42,917 nucleotides of DNA, taken from the NCBI RefSeq assembly GCF_035486915.1, contig NZ_DATHMR010000216.1, positions 1 through 42,917 on the forward strand, written 5' to 3'. Below, one piece after another: positions 1 through 8,762 of this stretch; within the stretch, counting starts at the first letter, position 1; every line of letters starts with the position of its first letter. The position numbers and the translations under genes are program-made. The notes beneath the pieces are model-generated. The model saw nothing but the letters and a program-made list of their open reading frames with translations, was not told where the DNA came from and did not search any database. The stretch comes from Dyella_B sp035486915 (GTDB taxonomy: Bacteria > Pseudomonadota > Gammaproteobacteria > Xanthomonadales > Rhodanobacteraceae).

Positions 1-234
1 CAGGTCGTGGCCGAAGATCATGTCCAGCACCCAACTCTCGCCCGCCTTACCGTTCCAGTTGCGCGGGCGACGCAGCAACACACCTGTCGCAGAAATGTCG
101 ATCAGGTCTGTGGGATGCGATTCGTCTCCGTGACTCATCAACACCGTGGTTTTGATGCGCATGCGCGCGGGGCGCAAATGCTCGCTATCGGAACCGTCCA
201 TGGCGTCACCACCCATTGTCGTCATGCTTTTCAT
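1..234 (-). CDS. PilZ-domain protein, N-terminal part (cut by window edge)
   Basis: The leftward frame is open from an ATG at 234 to the window edge, giving the first 78 residues. It shows a basic RPARMR stretch followed about 20 residues later by DISATG, the D-x-S-x-x-G signature of PilZ domains, then a beta-rich segment (VLLRRPRNW). PilZ domains usually bind cyclic di-GMP. The basic motif is not the exact RxxxR form, so binding is likely but not certain. A purine-rich GGGAGGGAG lies immediately upstream; an in-frame ATG at 225 is an alternative start with better spacing from it. The C-terminus is missing, so a further output domain cannot be excluded. High third-position GC supports coding. 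Confidence 0.72.
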   Translation of the reverse strand, partial: MKSMTTMGGDAMDGSDSEHLRPARMRIKTTVLMSHGDESHPTDLIDISATGVLLRRPRNWNGKAGESWVLDMIFGHDL

Positions 235-586
235 CTCCCTCCCGCGCGATGTTGCCACCACACGCCTACCCCTGTATCGCAACGATGCCAAATGCCGTCC
301 GTCGGCAAAGGCGTCATTGTTTCCCGCGCCGGCCAGGACCTGCCAGCGTCCCCCGGTTAGCTGCGTATCATGAAGCAAGCGACATGCCACTGCTACAACT
401 ACGTTTCACGCAGAAATTACGTCTATTTCAAAGAATCGCGGGTCCGCAGACGGACGTAGTAGGTCACAAGTTGCCGCGTGGCGCGTGAATGCAGCATCGG
501 TGCAGCAAACAAACCCCTACGGCAGCTGAAGCGCTTGCTGGACATGCCGTGCTAGTGCCGCTAATCTGTAACCCGCGTGTGGAGCC

Positions 587-639
587 ATGCATGGATGCCC
601 GCCGGGAGCCCCGGTCGGGATGGTCTCCACCCGATGCAT
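587..639. other. possible three-way-junction RNA or DNA structure
   Basis: ATGCAT at 587-592 can pair with ATGCAT at 634-639 and encloses two adjacent hairpins. One is CCGGG/CCCGG (602-606 with 610-614, loop AGC). The other is TCGGG-TGG with CCA-CCCGA (615-623 with 627-634, one bulged A; A634 is shared with the outer stem). The strand, if it is an RNA, cannot be told because the stems are symmetric. No coding frame explains them. Confidence 0.35.
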
Positions 640-665
640 TCAGCCGACTTTTGCGAATCGCGGGC

Positions 666-680
666 GACGCCAGCGGCGTC
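666..680. other. perfect GC-rich hairpin
   Basis: GACGCC at 666-671 and GGCGTC at 675-680 form a six-base-pair stem around an AGC loop. The loop is the same as in the hairpin at 602-614. No T-run follows on either strand, so it is not a standard terminator. It belongs to the hairpin cluster between the PilZ and scpA genes. Confidence 0.4.
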
Positions 681-782
681 ACGCTTGGTTTCTGCTTGAT
701 CGTTACCCTGTCACGACTCTGGCACCAGCGACCGCCTACCTGACCGAACCGCGTAGCGTGGCTTCATCAGGGCGTTGAATTG

Positions 783-810
783 GCGGGAAACCCGCAGCCC
801 TTGGCTGGGC
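783..810. other. two back-to-back hairpins upstream of scpA
   Basis: GCGGG-AAA-CCCGC occupies 783-795, and a weaker GCCC/GGGC pair with loop TTGGCT occupies 797-810. They lie about 150 bases before scpA. No T-run follows. They could be part of a leader or of the same hairpin cluster; the function is unknown. Confidence 0.35.
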
Positions 811-958
811 ATCGTGAAAGATCAGATTTTAAAGGGAATCGCCTCAGCAACCCAGGCATTCCGGGCATGAACCTTTCTCCGGTTAGGGTCGGAATCGGTT
901 TTGATCGTCAACAGAACGAATAGCCAGCCCATGCCGGGCGGCCCAACGACATGCATTG

Positions 959-1885
959 ATGAGCACTGAGCCAAGCGAGTCTCAGCCTATACAAGCAACG
1001 CAAGATGCGTTTGCAGGGGTTCCGCAGCAGCAGGAAATGCCGCTGGCAATCGTGCGCGGCGAACCCATGCTGCAGATGCCGCAGGACTTGTATATCCCGC
1101 CGGATGCACTGGAAGTCATCCTGGAAGCGTTCGAAGGACCGCTGGATCTTCTGCTTTACCTGATCCGTCGGCAGAACCTCGACATCCTCGACATTCCGAT
1201 TGCCGAAATCACCCGGCAGTACATGGAATACATCGACATGATGCGCGATGTGATGCGTCTGGAGCTGGCTGCCGAATACCTGCTGATGGCGGCGATCCTG
1301 GGCGAGATCAAATCACGCCTGCTGCTGCCAAGGCCGCCGTCGGAAGAAGGCCTGGAGGAAGACCCCCGCGCCGAGTTGGTGCGACGCCTGCAGGAGTACG
1401 AGCGCTTCAAGAAGGCTGCGGAGGACATCGAAGCCCTCCCCCGCATGGAACGCGACACGGTAGCCGTGCAGGCCGATACGGGCGAGCGCAACGTCATCAA
1501 GCTGCCGCCGCCGCTGGACCTCAAGGAAATGCTGCTGGCCCTGAAGGATGTGATGCATCGGGCCGAGTTGTTCGGGCACCACGCTATCAAGCGCGAGGCG
1601 CTGAGTGTGCGCCAGCGCATGGGCGAACTGCTCAGTCGTCTGGACGACGACCAGTTCCACCGCTTCGAGAGCCTGTTCGATGTCACCGAAGGACGGCTCG
1701 GCGTGGTGGTGACCTTCCTGGCCATGCTGGAGCTGGCCAAGGAGTTTTTGATCAACATCGTGCAAGAAGAACCCTTGGCCGCGATTTACGTCAAGGCCAA
1801 TGCCAACTCGGCCGAGGAAGAAGCCGAAGTGGCCGCTGATGATGATGCGTTCGAAGAACAAAATTCCGCGTCCGGCACCGAATAA
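959..1885 (+). CDS. scpA: segregation and condensation protein A
   Basis: ScpA is the kleisin of the bacterial Smc-ScpAB condensin. It bridges the SMC heads and recruits ScpB dimers for chromosome compaction and segregation. The family hallmark is the stretch FEGPLDLLLYLIRRQNLDI followed by DIPIAEITRQYMEYI near residues 60-90. A helical middle, KSRLLLPRP and a winged-helix C-terminal region (FDVTEGRLGVVVTFLAMLEL) follow, then an acidic tail. At 308 residues it is somewhat longer than usual because of a 55-residue N-terminal extension. The start is uncertain: TTG at 956 is directly followed by ATG at 959, and no clear ribosome site is visible. scpB follows 50 bases downstream, the usual partner order. 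No smc gene is in the window. Confidence 0.93.
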   Translation: MSTEPSESQPIQATQDAFAGVPQQQEMPLAIVRGEPMLQMPQDLYIPPDALEVILEAFEGPLDLLLYLIRRQNLDILDIPIAEITRQYMEYIDMMRDVMRLELAAEYLLMAAILGEIKSRLLLPRPPSEEGLEEDPRAELVRRLQEYERFKKAAEDIEALPRMERDTVAVQADTGERNVIKLPPPLDLKEMLLALKDVMHRAELFGHHAIKREALSVRQRMGELLSRLDDDQFHRFESLFDVTEGRLGVVVTFLAMLELAKEFLINIVQEEPLAAIYVKANANSAEEEAEVAADDDAFEEQNSASGTE

Positions 1886-1935
1886 ACCGGCACCCATATA
1901 AAACGCGCAACCCGCCATGGACCGATCCTAAGGTT

Positions 1936-2811
1936 ATGCAGATCGACCAACTGAAACCGATTATCGAAGGCGCCCTCCTCGCCGCCAGCCAGCCATTGAG
2001 CGTCGCGCAACTGAGCGAATTGTTCGTGGAGGAAGACGACGTCGACCGTGCACAAATCGCCATGGCGCTGGAGCAGCTGGCCGCGGCGTGCGAAGGCCGC
2101 GGCGTCGAGCTGAAGGAAGTGGCGTCGGGCTTCCGTTATCAGGTTCGCCAGGACGTGCATCCGTGGGTGTCGCGCATGTGGAGCGAAAAGCCGAGCCGCT
2201 ACTCGCGCGCACTGCTCGAAACCCTGGCATTGATCGCTTATCGCCAGCCCATCACGCGACCGGAAATCGAACAAATCCGCGGCGTAGTGGTCTCATCCAA
2301 CATCATCAAAACCATGGAAGAGCGCGAATGGATCCGCGTCGTCGGCCACCGCGACGTCCCCGGCAAACCGGCGCTGTTCGGCACCACCCGCGCCTTCCTC
2401 GATTACTTCAACCTCAAATCGCTGGACGAACTGCCATCGTTGGCGGAAATCCGCGACCTGGAAGACCCGCAGCTTCGTCTGGATGACGACCCGTTCCCGC
2501 CGCGTGTCGTGCGCGACCTGCCAATCGATCCCGATGCGGAAGAAGCAGACGAGACCCAAGCGCACGACGAAGAAGCACACACTGCACAAGAAGTGGGCGA
2601 ACACGAGCCGGAAGTGCTGCACGACGAGCATCAGGTCGACGACACCAAATCGCATCACGACACCGAAGACACTGAACATCATCACGACGAACCCGCTAAC
2701 GACGCGGACGCAAACGTCGAAACCCATCTCACCACTGCCGATGAGGCAGCGGATAGCGCGGACGCCCAAGACGGCCCCGCCGAGCAAGACACCGAGGAGT
2801 ATCGCGCATGA
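1936..2811 (+). CDS. scpB: segregation and condensation protein B
   Basis: ScpB dimers bind the middle of ScpA in the Smc-ScpAB complex. The first 190 residues match the family: tandem winged-helix domains with IIEGALLAASQPLSV at the start, then YSRALLETLALIAYRQPITRPEIEQIRGV and GHRDVPGKPALFGTTRAFLDYFNL. The last 90 or so residues are a low-complexity tail rich in Asp, Glu and His (for example HDTEDTEHHHDE), which the family does not need and which is probably disordered. It ends in an ATGA overlap with rluB, indicating translational coupling. With scpA and rluB it forms the scpAB-rluB arrangement common in gammaproteobacteria. Confidence 0.94.
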   Translation: MQIDQLKPIIEGALLAASQPLSVAQLSELFVEEDDVDRAQIAMALEQLAAACEGRGVELKEVASGFRYQVRQDVHPWVSRMWSEKPSRYSRALLETLALIAYRQPITRPEIEQIRGVVVSSNIIKTMEEREWIRVVGHRDVPGKPALFGTTRAFLDYFNLKSLDELPSLAEIRDLEDPQLRLDDDPFPPRVVRDLPIDPDAEEADETQAHDEEAHTAQEVGEHEPEVLHDEHQVDDTKSHHDTEDTEHHHDEPANDADANVETHLTTADEAADSADAQDGPAEQDTEEYRA

Positions 2812-4280
2812 ATGCGCCACAAAAATCCGTATTAAGCCTTAAGCGCAACGCGCCGCCTGAAAACGCCCCGACCATCGAAGAGCGCCTGCACAAAGTGCTG
2901 GCCAACGCCGGTCTCGGCTCCCGCCGCATGCTGGAACAACGCATCCAGGCCGGCGAAGTGGAAGTGAATGGCGCCGCCGCCAACATTGGTGCCAGCGTTC
3001 GCGCCGGCGACCGCGTGATGATCGACGGCAAACAATTCGTCGTCAGCACCGACAGCCGCGACGACGCCGAAGTACTGGTCTATCACAAGCCCGAAGGCGT
3101 GGTGACCACCCGCGAAGACCCCGAAGGACGTCCCACCGTGTTCGAACAGCTGCCGCGACTCAAAGGCGCGCGCTGGGTCGCTGTGGGCCGCCTCGACATC
3201 AACACTACCGGCCTTCTGTTGCTCACCACCGACGGCGAACTCGCCAATGCGCTGATGCATCCGCGCAGCGGTCTGGAGCGCGAGTACCTGTGCCGCGTGC
3301 ACGGTGAAGTGCCGGATGAAATCATCGAAAAACTCAAGGCCGGCGTAGAACTCGAAGACGGGCCAGCCCGTTTCGACGAAATCGCGATCATCAGCCGCGG
3401 CGGTAGCCACAGCTGGTTCCGCGTCGTGATTCGTGAAGGCCGCAATCGCGAAGTGCGTCGTCTGTGGGACTCGCAGGGTTTCCTGGTTAGCCGACTCAAG
3501 CGCATTCGTTACGGCAACATCGAACTGCCGCGCACGCTGCGTCGCAGTGATTGCGAAGCGCTCAACGAAGAGACCGTCAAGGATTTGCGCAAGGTCGCCG
3601 GTCTCGGCGCACCGCAGCCCGTGCTCACACTGAGCCCGGTACTGCATCAACGCCGCGCACCGCGCAACGTCACCGAATATCGCCCTGAGAAAGGTGCGGG
3701 ATCATCGTGGAGCGGCGGTTATCACGAGGAAGCGCGCGAATTGCGCGCATTCGATCGCATTCGCGAAGAGCCGCCGCGCGGCAAGCAACAACGCCGACGT
3801 GGTGCTGGCCCGAATCGCGAAGTGAACGGCAACGTCGACAGGCCGGATCGTCCGAAGGGACCGAACCGGAACAATAAAAAACGTGGCATTGCGCCTGGTC
3901 AGGAACTGCCACCCGCGCGCACCTGGTTTGCGGGCGAAAGCCGCGAAGGCGGTCGTCGTCAGGGCGGCGGCAATCCGTCTGGCAATCCAACGGGCAATCG
4001 TCGCGGTGGCAGCGGCGGCGGCCGCGCTGCTGGGGGCGTCCATGGCGCTGGCGGCGGTGCCGCTCACGCCAATGCAAATCCATACGGCGGCTTCGGCGGC
4101 GGTAACGCCAACCGGAACAACCGTGGCGGTCGTCCGGGTGGCGGTCAAGGTCAAGGCGGCCGTCCGCAGGGCCAAGGTGGCCGCCCGCAGGGTCGCGGTG
4201 GCAATCGCCCTCAAGGCGGCGGTCGTCCTCACGGTGGGGGTCGCCCGCAAGGCGGCGGGAATCGTTCGGGCAATCGTTGA
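2808..4280 (+). CDS. rluB: 23S rRNA pseudouridine synthase RluB with long Gly/Arg-rich tail
   Basis: RluB converts U2605 (E. coli numbering) of 23S rRNA to pseudouridine. An S4 RNA-binding domain covers about residues 22-70 (RLHKVLANAGLGSRR). The RsuA/RluB catalytic domain follows, with GRLDINTTGLLLLTTDGEL; Asp130 in GRLD is the expected nucleophile. KPEGVVTTREDPEGRPTVF and RNREVRRLWDSQGF are further family motifs. The catalytic part ends near residue 290. The remaining 200 residues are basic and then become almost pure Gly, Arg, Gln, Pro and Asn, with repeats such as GGRPQGQ and GGGRPHGGG. E. coli RluB has a much shorter basic tail. The start ATG overlaps the scpB stop. Confidence 0.93.
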   Translation: MNAPQKSVLSLKRNAPPENAPTIEERLHKVLANAGLGSRRMLEQRIQAGEVEVNGAAANIGASVRAGDRVMIDGKQFVVSTDSRDDAEVLVYHKPEGVVTTREDPEGRPTVFEQLPRLKGARWVAVGRLDINTTGLLLLTTDGELANALMHPRSGLEREYLCRVHGEVPDEIIEKLKAGVELEDGPARFDEIAIISRGGSHSWFRVVIREGRNREVRRLWDSQGFLVSRLKRIRYGNIELPRTLRRSDCEALNEETVKDLRKVAGLGAPQPVLTLSPVLHQRRAPRNVTEYRPEKGAGSSWSGGYHEEARELRAFDRIREEPPRGKQQRRRGAGPNREVNGNVDRPDRPKGPNRNNKKRGIAPGQELPPARTWFAGESREGGRRQGGGNPSGNPTGNRRGGSGGGRAAGGVHGAGGGAAHANANPYGGFGGGNANRNNRGGRPGGGQGQGGRPQGQGGRPQGRGGNRPQGGGRPHGGGRPQGGGNRSGNR

Positions 4281-4309
4281 AACATGCAGCGCCGTAGAAC
4301 ACACGACGC

Positions 4310-4654
4310 ATGATTCGCATCTACCACAACAGCCGCTGCTCGAAATCACGCAGCGCGCTGGCTTTGCTTGAAGAACACGGTGAACCGTTCGAGATCGTCA
4401 ACTATCTCGAAACGCCACCAAGTACCGGCGAGCTGAAAGCATTGTTATCGCAGCTTGGTCTCCCGGCGCGGCAATTGCTGCGCACCGGAGAAGACGTCTA
4501 CCAAGAACTGAATCTGGACAACGCATCGCTCGAGGACAACACGTTGATCGATGCAATGACGAAATACCCTCGCCTGATCGAACGACCGATTGTCGTTGCC
4601 CATGGCAAAGCCGTTATCGGTCGACCGCCGGAAAAAGTGCTCGATATCCTCTAG
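4310..4654 (+). CDS. ArsC-family thioredoxin-fold protein (YfgD type)
   Basis: This 114-residue protein has the ArsC fold and begins IYHNSRCSKSRSALALL, with the single N-terminal Cys used by glutaredoxin-linked arsenate reductases. YLETPP, LLRTGEDVYQELNL and RPIVVAHGKAVIGRPPEKVLDIL match the short YfgD branch more closely than true E. coli ArsC, whose longer C-terminal region is missing. Arsenate reduction is therefore possible but unproven; no arsB or arsR gene is nearby. It starts 29 bases after rluB, so it may share that transcript, and it ends convergent with the DUF2239 gene. Confidence 0.85.
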   Translation: MIRIYHNSRCSKSRSALALLEEHGEPFEIVNYLETPPSTGELKALLSQLGLPARQLLRTGEDVYQELNLDNASLEDNTLIDAMTKYPRLIERPIVVAHGKAVIGRPPEKVLDIL

Positions 4655-4671
4655 ATCGGCCGCTCTTTCGA

Positions 4672-5277
4672 TCAGGCGTCGTCGCCGTAGGCCAATCGCG
4701 CAGCGTGAGTGCGAACGTCGGGTGGCCATGCGGCGATGCGTTCGCTGAACATCGTCTTGTCGTTCGCGAACAAGGCACGGCTTGCTTCTTCAAAACCCGG
4801 CATATCGCCGGCGATGGCCGATATGAAGTAATACGCGCGCTCTTGCGCTGCACGCGCGCCATCGCGCCCGCTGTTCGCGCGGCGCGCTTCATCGACGAGT
4901 TTACGCAATGCGACGGACGCGCCGCCTGGTTGCGCAGCCAGCCACTCCCAGTGTCGCGGTAATAACGTCACTTCGCGTGCGATCACGCCCAACTTGGGGC
5001 GCCCTCTTCCGCGCGACTCCGGCGCATCGGGCTTGGCCTCTTTTGCGTCGTCCAACTCATCGCTAGCAGCGAACCGTGCCAGCACATCGGCATCGGTCCC
5101 CCGCGTATCGATGTCGATAGATCGACCTGTATGGTCATCGAAAATAAGAATCGGCTCGTCGGGGCCAGTTTCCACGGCGCGCTTTGTCGCGAGTGCGACG
5201 GTAGACAGGGGACCCGACTCGATAAGCCGATGACCTTGGAAGCTTGAGTACGTATGCGGGAAAGAGCCGCTCATCAT
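4672..5277 (-). CDS. DUF2239 family protein
   Basis: The 201-residue product matches the uncharacterised DUF2239 family: an N-terminal YSSFQGHRLIESGPLSTVAL, then ILIFDDHTGRSIDIDTRGT, a Lys/Arg-rich linker (ESRGRGRPKLGV) and a C-terminal REVTLLPRHWEWLAAQPGGAS with LRKLVDEARR. RGRPKLGV followed by LLPRHWEWL resembles short DNA- or RNA-binding segments, but no function is established. I start at ATG 5277 because the upstream TTG at 5304 would lie at the -10 box of the apparent promoter. A second ATG at 5274 follows directly. The promoter region carries conspicuous TTACCCGGGTAA palindromes, so the gene is probably tightly regulated, perhaps by its own product. Confidence 0.8.
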   Translation of the reverse strand: MMSGSFPHTYSSFQGHRLIESGPLSTVALATKRAVETGPDEPILIFDDHTGRSIDIDTRGTDADVLARFAASDELDDAKEAKPDAPESRGRGRPKLGVIAREVTLLPRHWEWLAAQPGGASVALRKLVDEARRANSGRDGARAAQERAYYFISAIAGDMPGFEEASRALFANDKTMFSERIAAWPPDVRTHAARLAYGDDA

Positions 5278-5304
5278 GGGCGTTGAGTCCGATAGAGTAT
5301 TCAA

Positions 5305-5333
5305 ATAATACCCGGGTAAAATTGCACAATCAA
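5305..5333 (-). promoter_or_regulatory. promoter of the DUF2239 gene
   Basis: Reading leftward, TTGATT (5328-5333) and TATTAT (5305-5310) are separated by exactly 17 bases. This is a good sigma-70 match placed 28 bases before the chosen ATG. One palindrome (5309-5318) lies in the spacer and touches the -10 box; another (5336-5347) sits just upstream of the -35 box. That is the geometry of repression by occlusion. Confidence 0.7.
5309..5318. promoter_or_regulatory. operator-like palindrome O1 (TACCCGGGTA)
   Basis: A perfect 10-base palindrome lies inside the promoter spacer of the DUF2239 gene and overlaps its -10 hexamer by two bases. Its centre is 28 bases from that of the second palindrome. 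A bound protein here would exclude RNA polymerase. The regulator is not identifiable from the window. Confidence 0.6.
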
Positions 5334-5335
5334 TA

Positions 5336-5347
5336 TTACCCGGGTAA
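5336..5347. promoter_or_regulatory. operator-like palindrome O2 (TTACCCGGGTAA)
   Basis: This is a perfect 12-base palindrome just upstream of the -35 box, sharing ACCCGGGTAA with O1. A third, imperfect copy (TTACCCGCGCAA, 10 of 12 matches) occupies 5353-5364, centred 17 bases further upstream. Repetition of the same palindrome around one promoter is strong evidence for a protein-binding site. Confidence 0.62.
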
Positions 5348-5352
5348 ATACT

Positions 5353-5364
5353 TTACCCGCGCAA
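5353..5364. promoter_or_regulatory. degenerate third operator copy
   Basis: TTACCCGCGCAA matches the O2 palindrome at 10 of 12 positions. It lies between O2 and the ftsH terminator. It may be a weak accessory site or a half-site; the single intact half is TTACCCG. Confidence 0.4.
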
Positions 5365-5393
5365 CAAAAAAGCCACCCTCTCGGGTGGCTTTT
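5365..5393 (-). terminator. ftsH terminator, nearly symmetric
   Basis: The stem AGCCACCC/GGGTGGCT (5371-5378 with 5383-5390, loop of four) is followed on the minus strand by six T residues (5370-5365), 27 bases after the ftsH stop. On the plus strand TTTCTTT follows, so it might also work in the other direction. It insulates ftsH from the DUF2239 promoter just downstream. Confidence 0.88.
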
Positions 5394-5419
5394 CTTTGGC
5401 TGACGTCTCGCTTCGGAGA

Positions 5420-7353
<1,934 letters not shown>

Positions 7354-7357
<4 letters not shown>

Positions 7358-8034
7358 GCGCGGTTCTCGCCATTTTGCCGGCCACCCGGTCTAAACCCGG
7401 TAGCCAGCGCGTATACCTCACGCGAACGCGCGCGTGAGGCCTTAGGTTTACGCATGCTCACGCGCGAGAATTCTGCGCGCAAGCTTCGCAAATAATCGTC
7501 AAAGCCCGTTCCCTGGAATAGCTTGATTAGAAACGCTCCACCAGGTTTGAGCCAGTGCCGGCTGAAATCAAGCGCGAGTTCCGCCAAGTCCATCGCCCGA
7601 ATTTGATCGGCCAGTGCCACACCACTCATATTGGGGGCCATGTCCGACAGCACAAGATCGAGCTTTTGGCCGTCCATGCGCGATTCGAGCTCGCGCAAGA
7701 CGCTTTCTTCACGGAAGTCGCCTTGCAGGAAATCCACCCCGCCAATGCCCTGCATCGGCAGAATATCCAGCGCCACCACGGTACCACTATCGCCCAGGCG
7801 CTGACGAACCAGCTGCGACCAGCCACCCGGGGCTGCCCCCAGATCGACCACCCGCATACCGGGCTTTAACAGATGGTCGCGATCGATCAGCTCTTCCAGC
7901 TTGAAAACGGCGCGCGAACGCAGTCCCTCGGCCTGGGCCTTTTTGACGTAGACATCGTCGAAATGCTCCCGTAACCAGCGGGAACTGCTTTTGCTGCGGG
8001 ACATGCGGCCACGGCCGGGGAATGGGGCTGACAT
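7354..8034 (-). CDS. rlmE: 23S rRNA 2'-O-ribose methyltransferase RlmE (FtsJ/RrmJ)
   Basis: RlmE methylates the 2'-OH of U2552 in the A-loop of 23S rRNA. The SAM-binding motif VDLGAAPGGWSQ, the aspartate-containing LVLSDMAPNMSG and the C-terminal KPKASRARSREVY are all present, along with SSSRWLREHF and KLEELIDRDHLLKPGM. The expected K-D-K-E catalytic set appears intact. I use ATG 8034 because AAAGG lies five bases before it. An internal ATG at 8004 (MSRSKSSSRW) fits the family's usual N-terminus but lacks a ribosome site. The gene overlaps ftsH by four bases and is divergent from yhbY across 44 bases. Confidence 0.95.
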
Positions 8035-8078
8035 GATAACCTTTACGATCCCCTCGCCGCGAATCCGAGACTGAACGC

Positions 8079-8375
8079 ATGGCCATTTCCCCCTCGCAAC
8101 AACGCTACCTGCGTAGCCTCGCCCACGATCTGCACCCGGTGATTCTGCTGGGCGCCAAGGGCGCGACCGAGGCCGTGGTCAAAGAGCTGGACCTGGCGCT
8201 CTCTCATCATGAGCTGGTGAAGGTGAAGCTTTCGGGCGGCGACAAGGACGAACGCGATGGGCAGATCAAATTCCTGATCGATGGCACGGGCGCGGAAAGC
8301 ATCCAGCAGATCGGTCATATCGTGGTGTTGTTCCGCCGCAACGAGGAAGACCCTCGTCTAGCCCTACCGCGTTGA
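8079..8375 (+). CDS. yhbY: YhbY/CRM-domain RNA-binding protein
   Basis: The 98-residue product is a single CRM (CRS1-YhbY) domain. It carries the conserved LRSLAHDLHPVILLGAKGAT loop with its GxxG-like turn, and ends in GHIVVLFRRNEE. E. coli YhbY associates with pre-50S ribosomal particles and is likewise encoded divergently from rlmE-ftsH, so the context matches. The start has GAGA at a suitable distance. The Mth938-type gene follows nine bases after its stop and probably shares the transcript. Confidence 0.93.
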   Translation: MAISPSQQRYLRSLAHDLHPVILLGAKGATEAVVKELDLALSHHELVKVKLSGGDKDERDGQIKFLIDGTGAESIQQIGHIVVLFRRNEEDPRLALPR

Positions 8376-8384
8376 GTCATCGCC

Positions 8385-8762
8385 ATGGATCTATCGCTTG
8401 ATCGGCCGGAAGGCTATTTGTTCGTTCGACGCGTGGCACCGCATAGCGTCACGGTGGTCGATCGCGAGCTGAAGACAAGTTTTATCCTCTCGCCCGAACG
8501 CGCCATCGAAGACTGGCCGGTTTCCAGTGCAGCTCACCTGGACGAGGGCCATGTCGAAAGCGTTCTCGAACTAAAGCCGGAGCTAGTGCTGCTCGGCACA
8601 GGCACGCGTCAGCAATTTCCATCCGCTTCGTTTATGGCCGGCTTTCTTCGCCGCGGCATTGGCATCGAAGTGATGGACAACGCCGCCGCTGCGCGCACCT
8701 ACGATCTGCTTGCAAGCGAAGGTCGCCGCGTGGTCGCGGCTTTCATTCTTCCGGCGGGTTGA
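8385..8762 (+). CDS. Mth938-domain (NDUFAF3-like) protein
   Basis: The 125-residue protein fits the Mth938/DUF498 family. FILSPERAIEDWPV is followed by LKPELVLLGTGTRQQFPS and a C-terminal GIEVMDNAAAARTYDLLASEGRRVVAAFIL. The family includes the mitochondrial complex I assembly factor NDUFAF3, but the bacterial role is unknown. No membrane segment or catalytic motif is visible. It ends immediately next to the convergent nlpD stop, with no base between them. Confidence 0.85.
   Translation: MDLSLDRPEGYLFVRRVAPHSVTVVDRELKTSFILSPERAIEDWPVSSAAHLDEGHVESVLELKPELVLLGTGTRQQFPSASFMAGFLRRGIGIEVMDNAAAARTYDLLASEGRRVVAAFILPAG

Larger units (their letters stand above)
235..958. other. long intergenic region with compact hairpins, no convincing gene
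   Basis: About 720 bases separate the PilZ gene from scpA. The open frames here are short, overlap on both strands and encode no family I recognise. The stretch does hold several GC-rich hairpins with three-base loops (602-614, 615-634, 666-680, 783-795). No tRNA, rRNA, riboswitch or insertion-sequence signature was recognised. It must include the promoters of the divergent PilZ and scpA genes, but I could not pick a convincing -35/-10 pair. Confidence 0.6.

Noticed and set aside
464..743. Open frames on both strands (72 and 84 residues) between the PilZ gene and scpA
   Set aside because: They overlap each other, match no family, lack ribosome sites and cover palindromic DNA; the translations look like chance products of GC-rich sequence.
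3960..4270. CRISPR or tandem-repeat array in the 3' part of rluB
   Set aside because: The repeats are short, irregular and in frame, and encode the Gly/Arg-rich tail; no constant repeat-spacer pattern.
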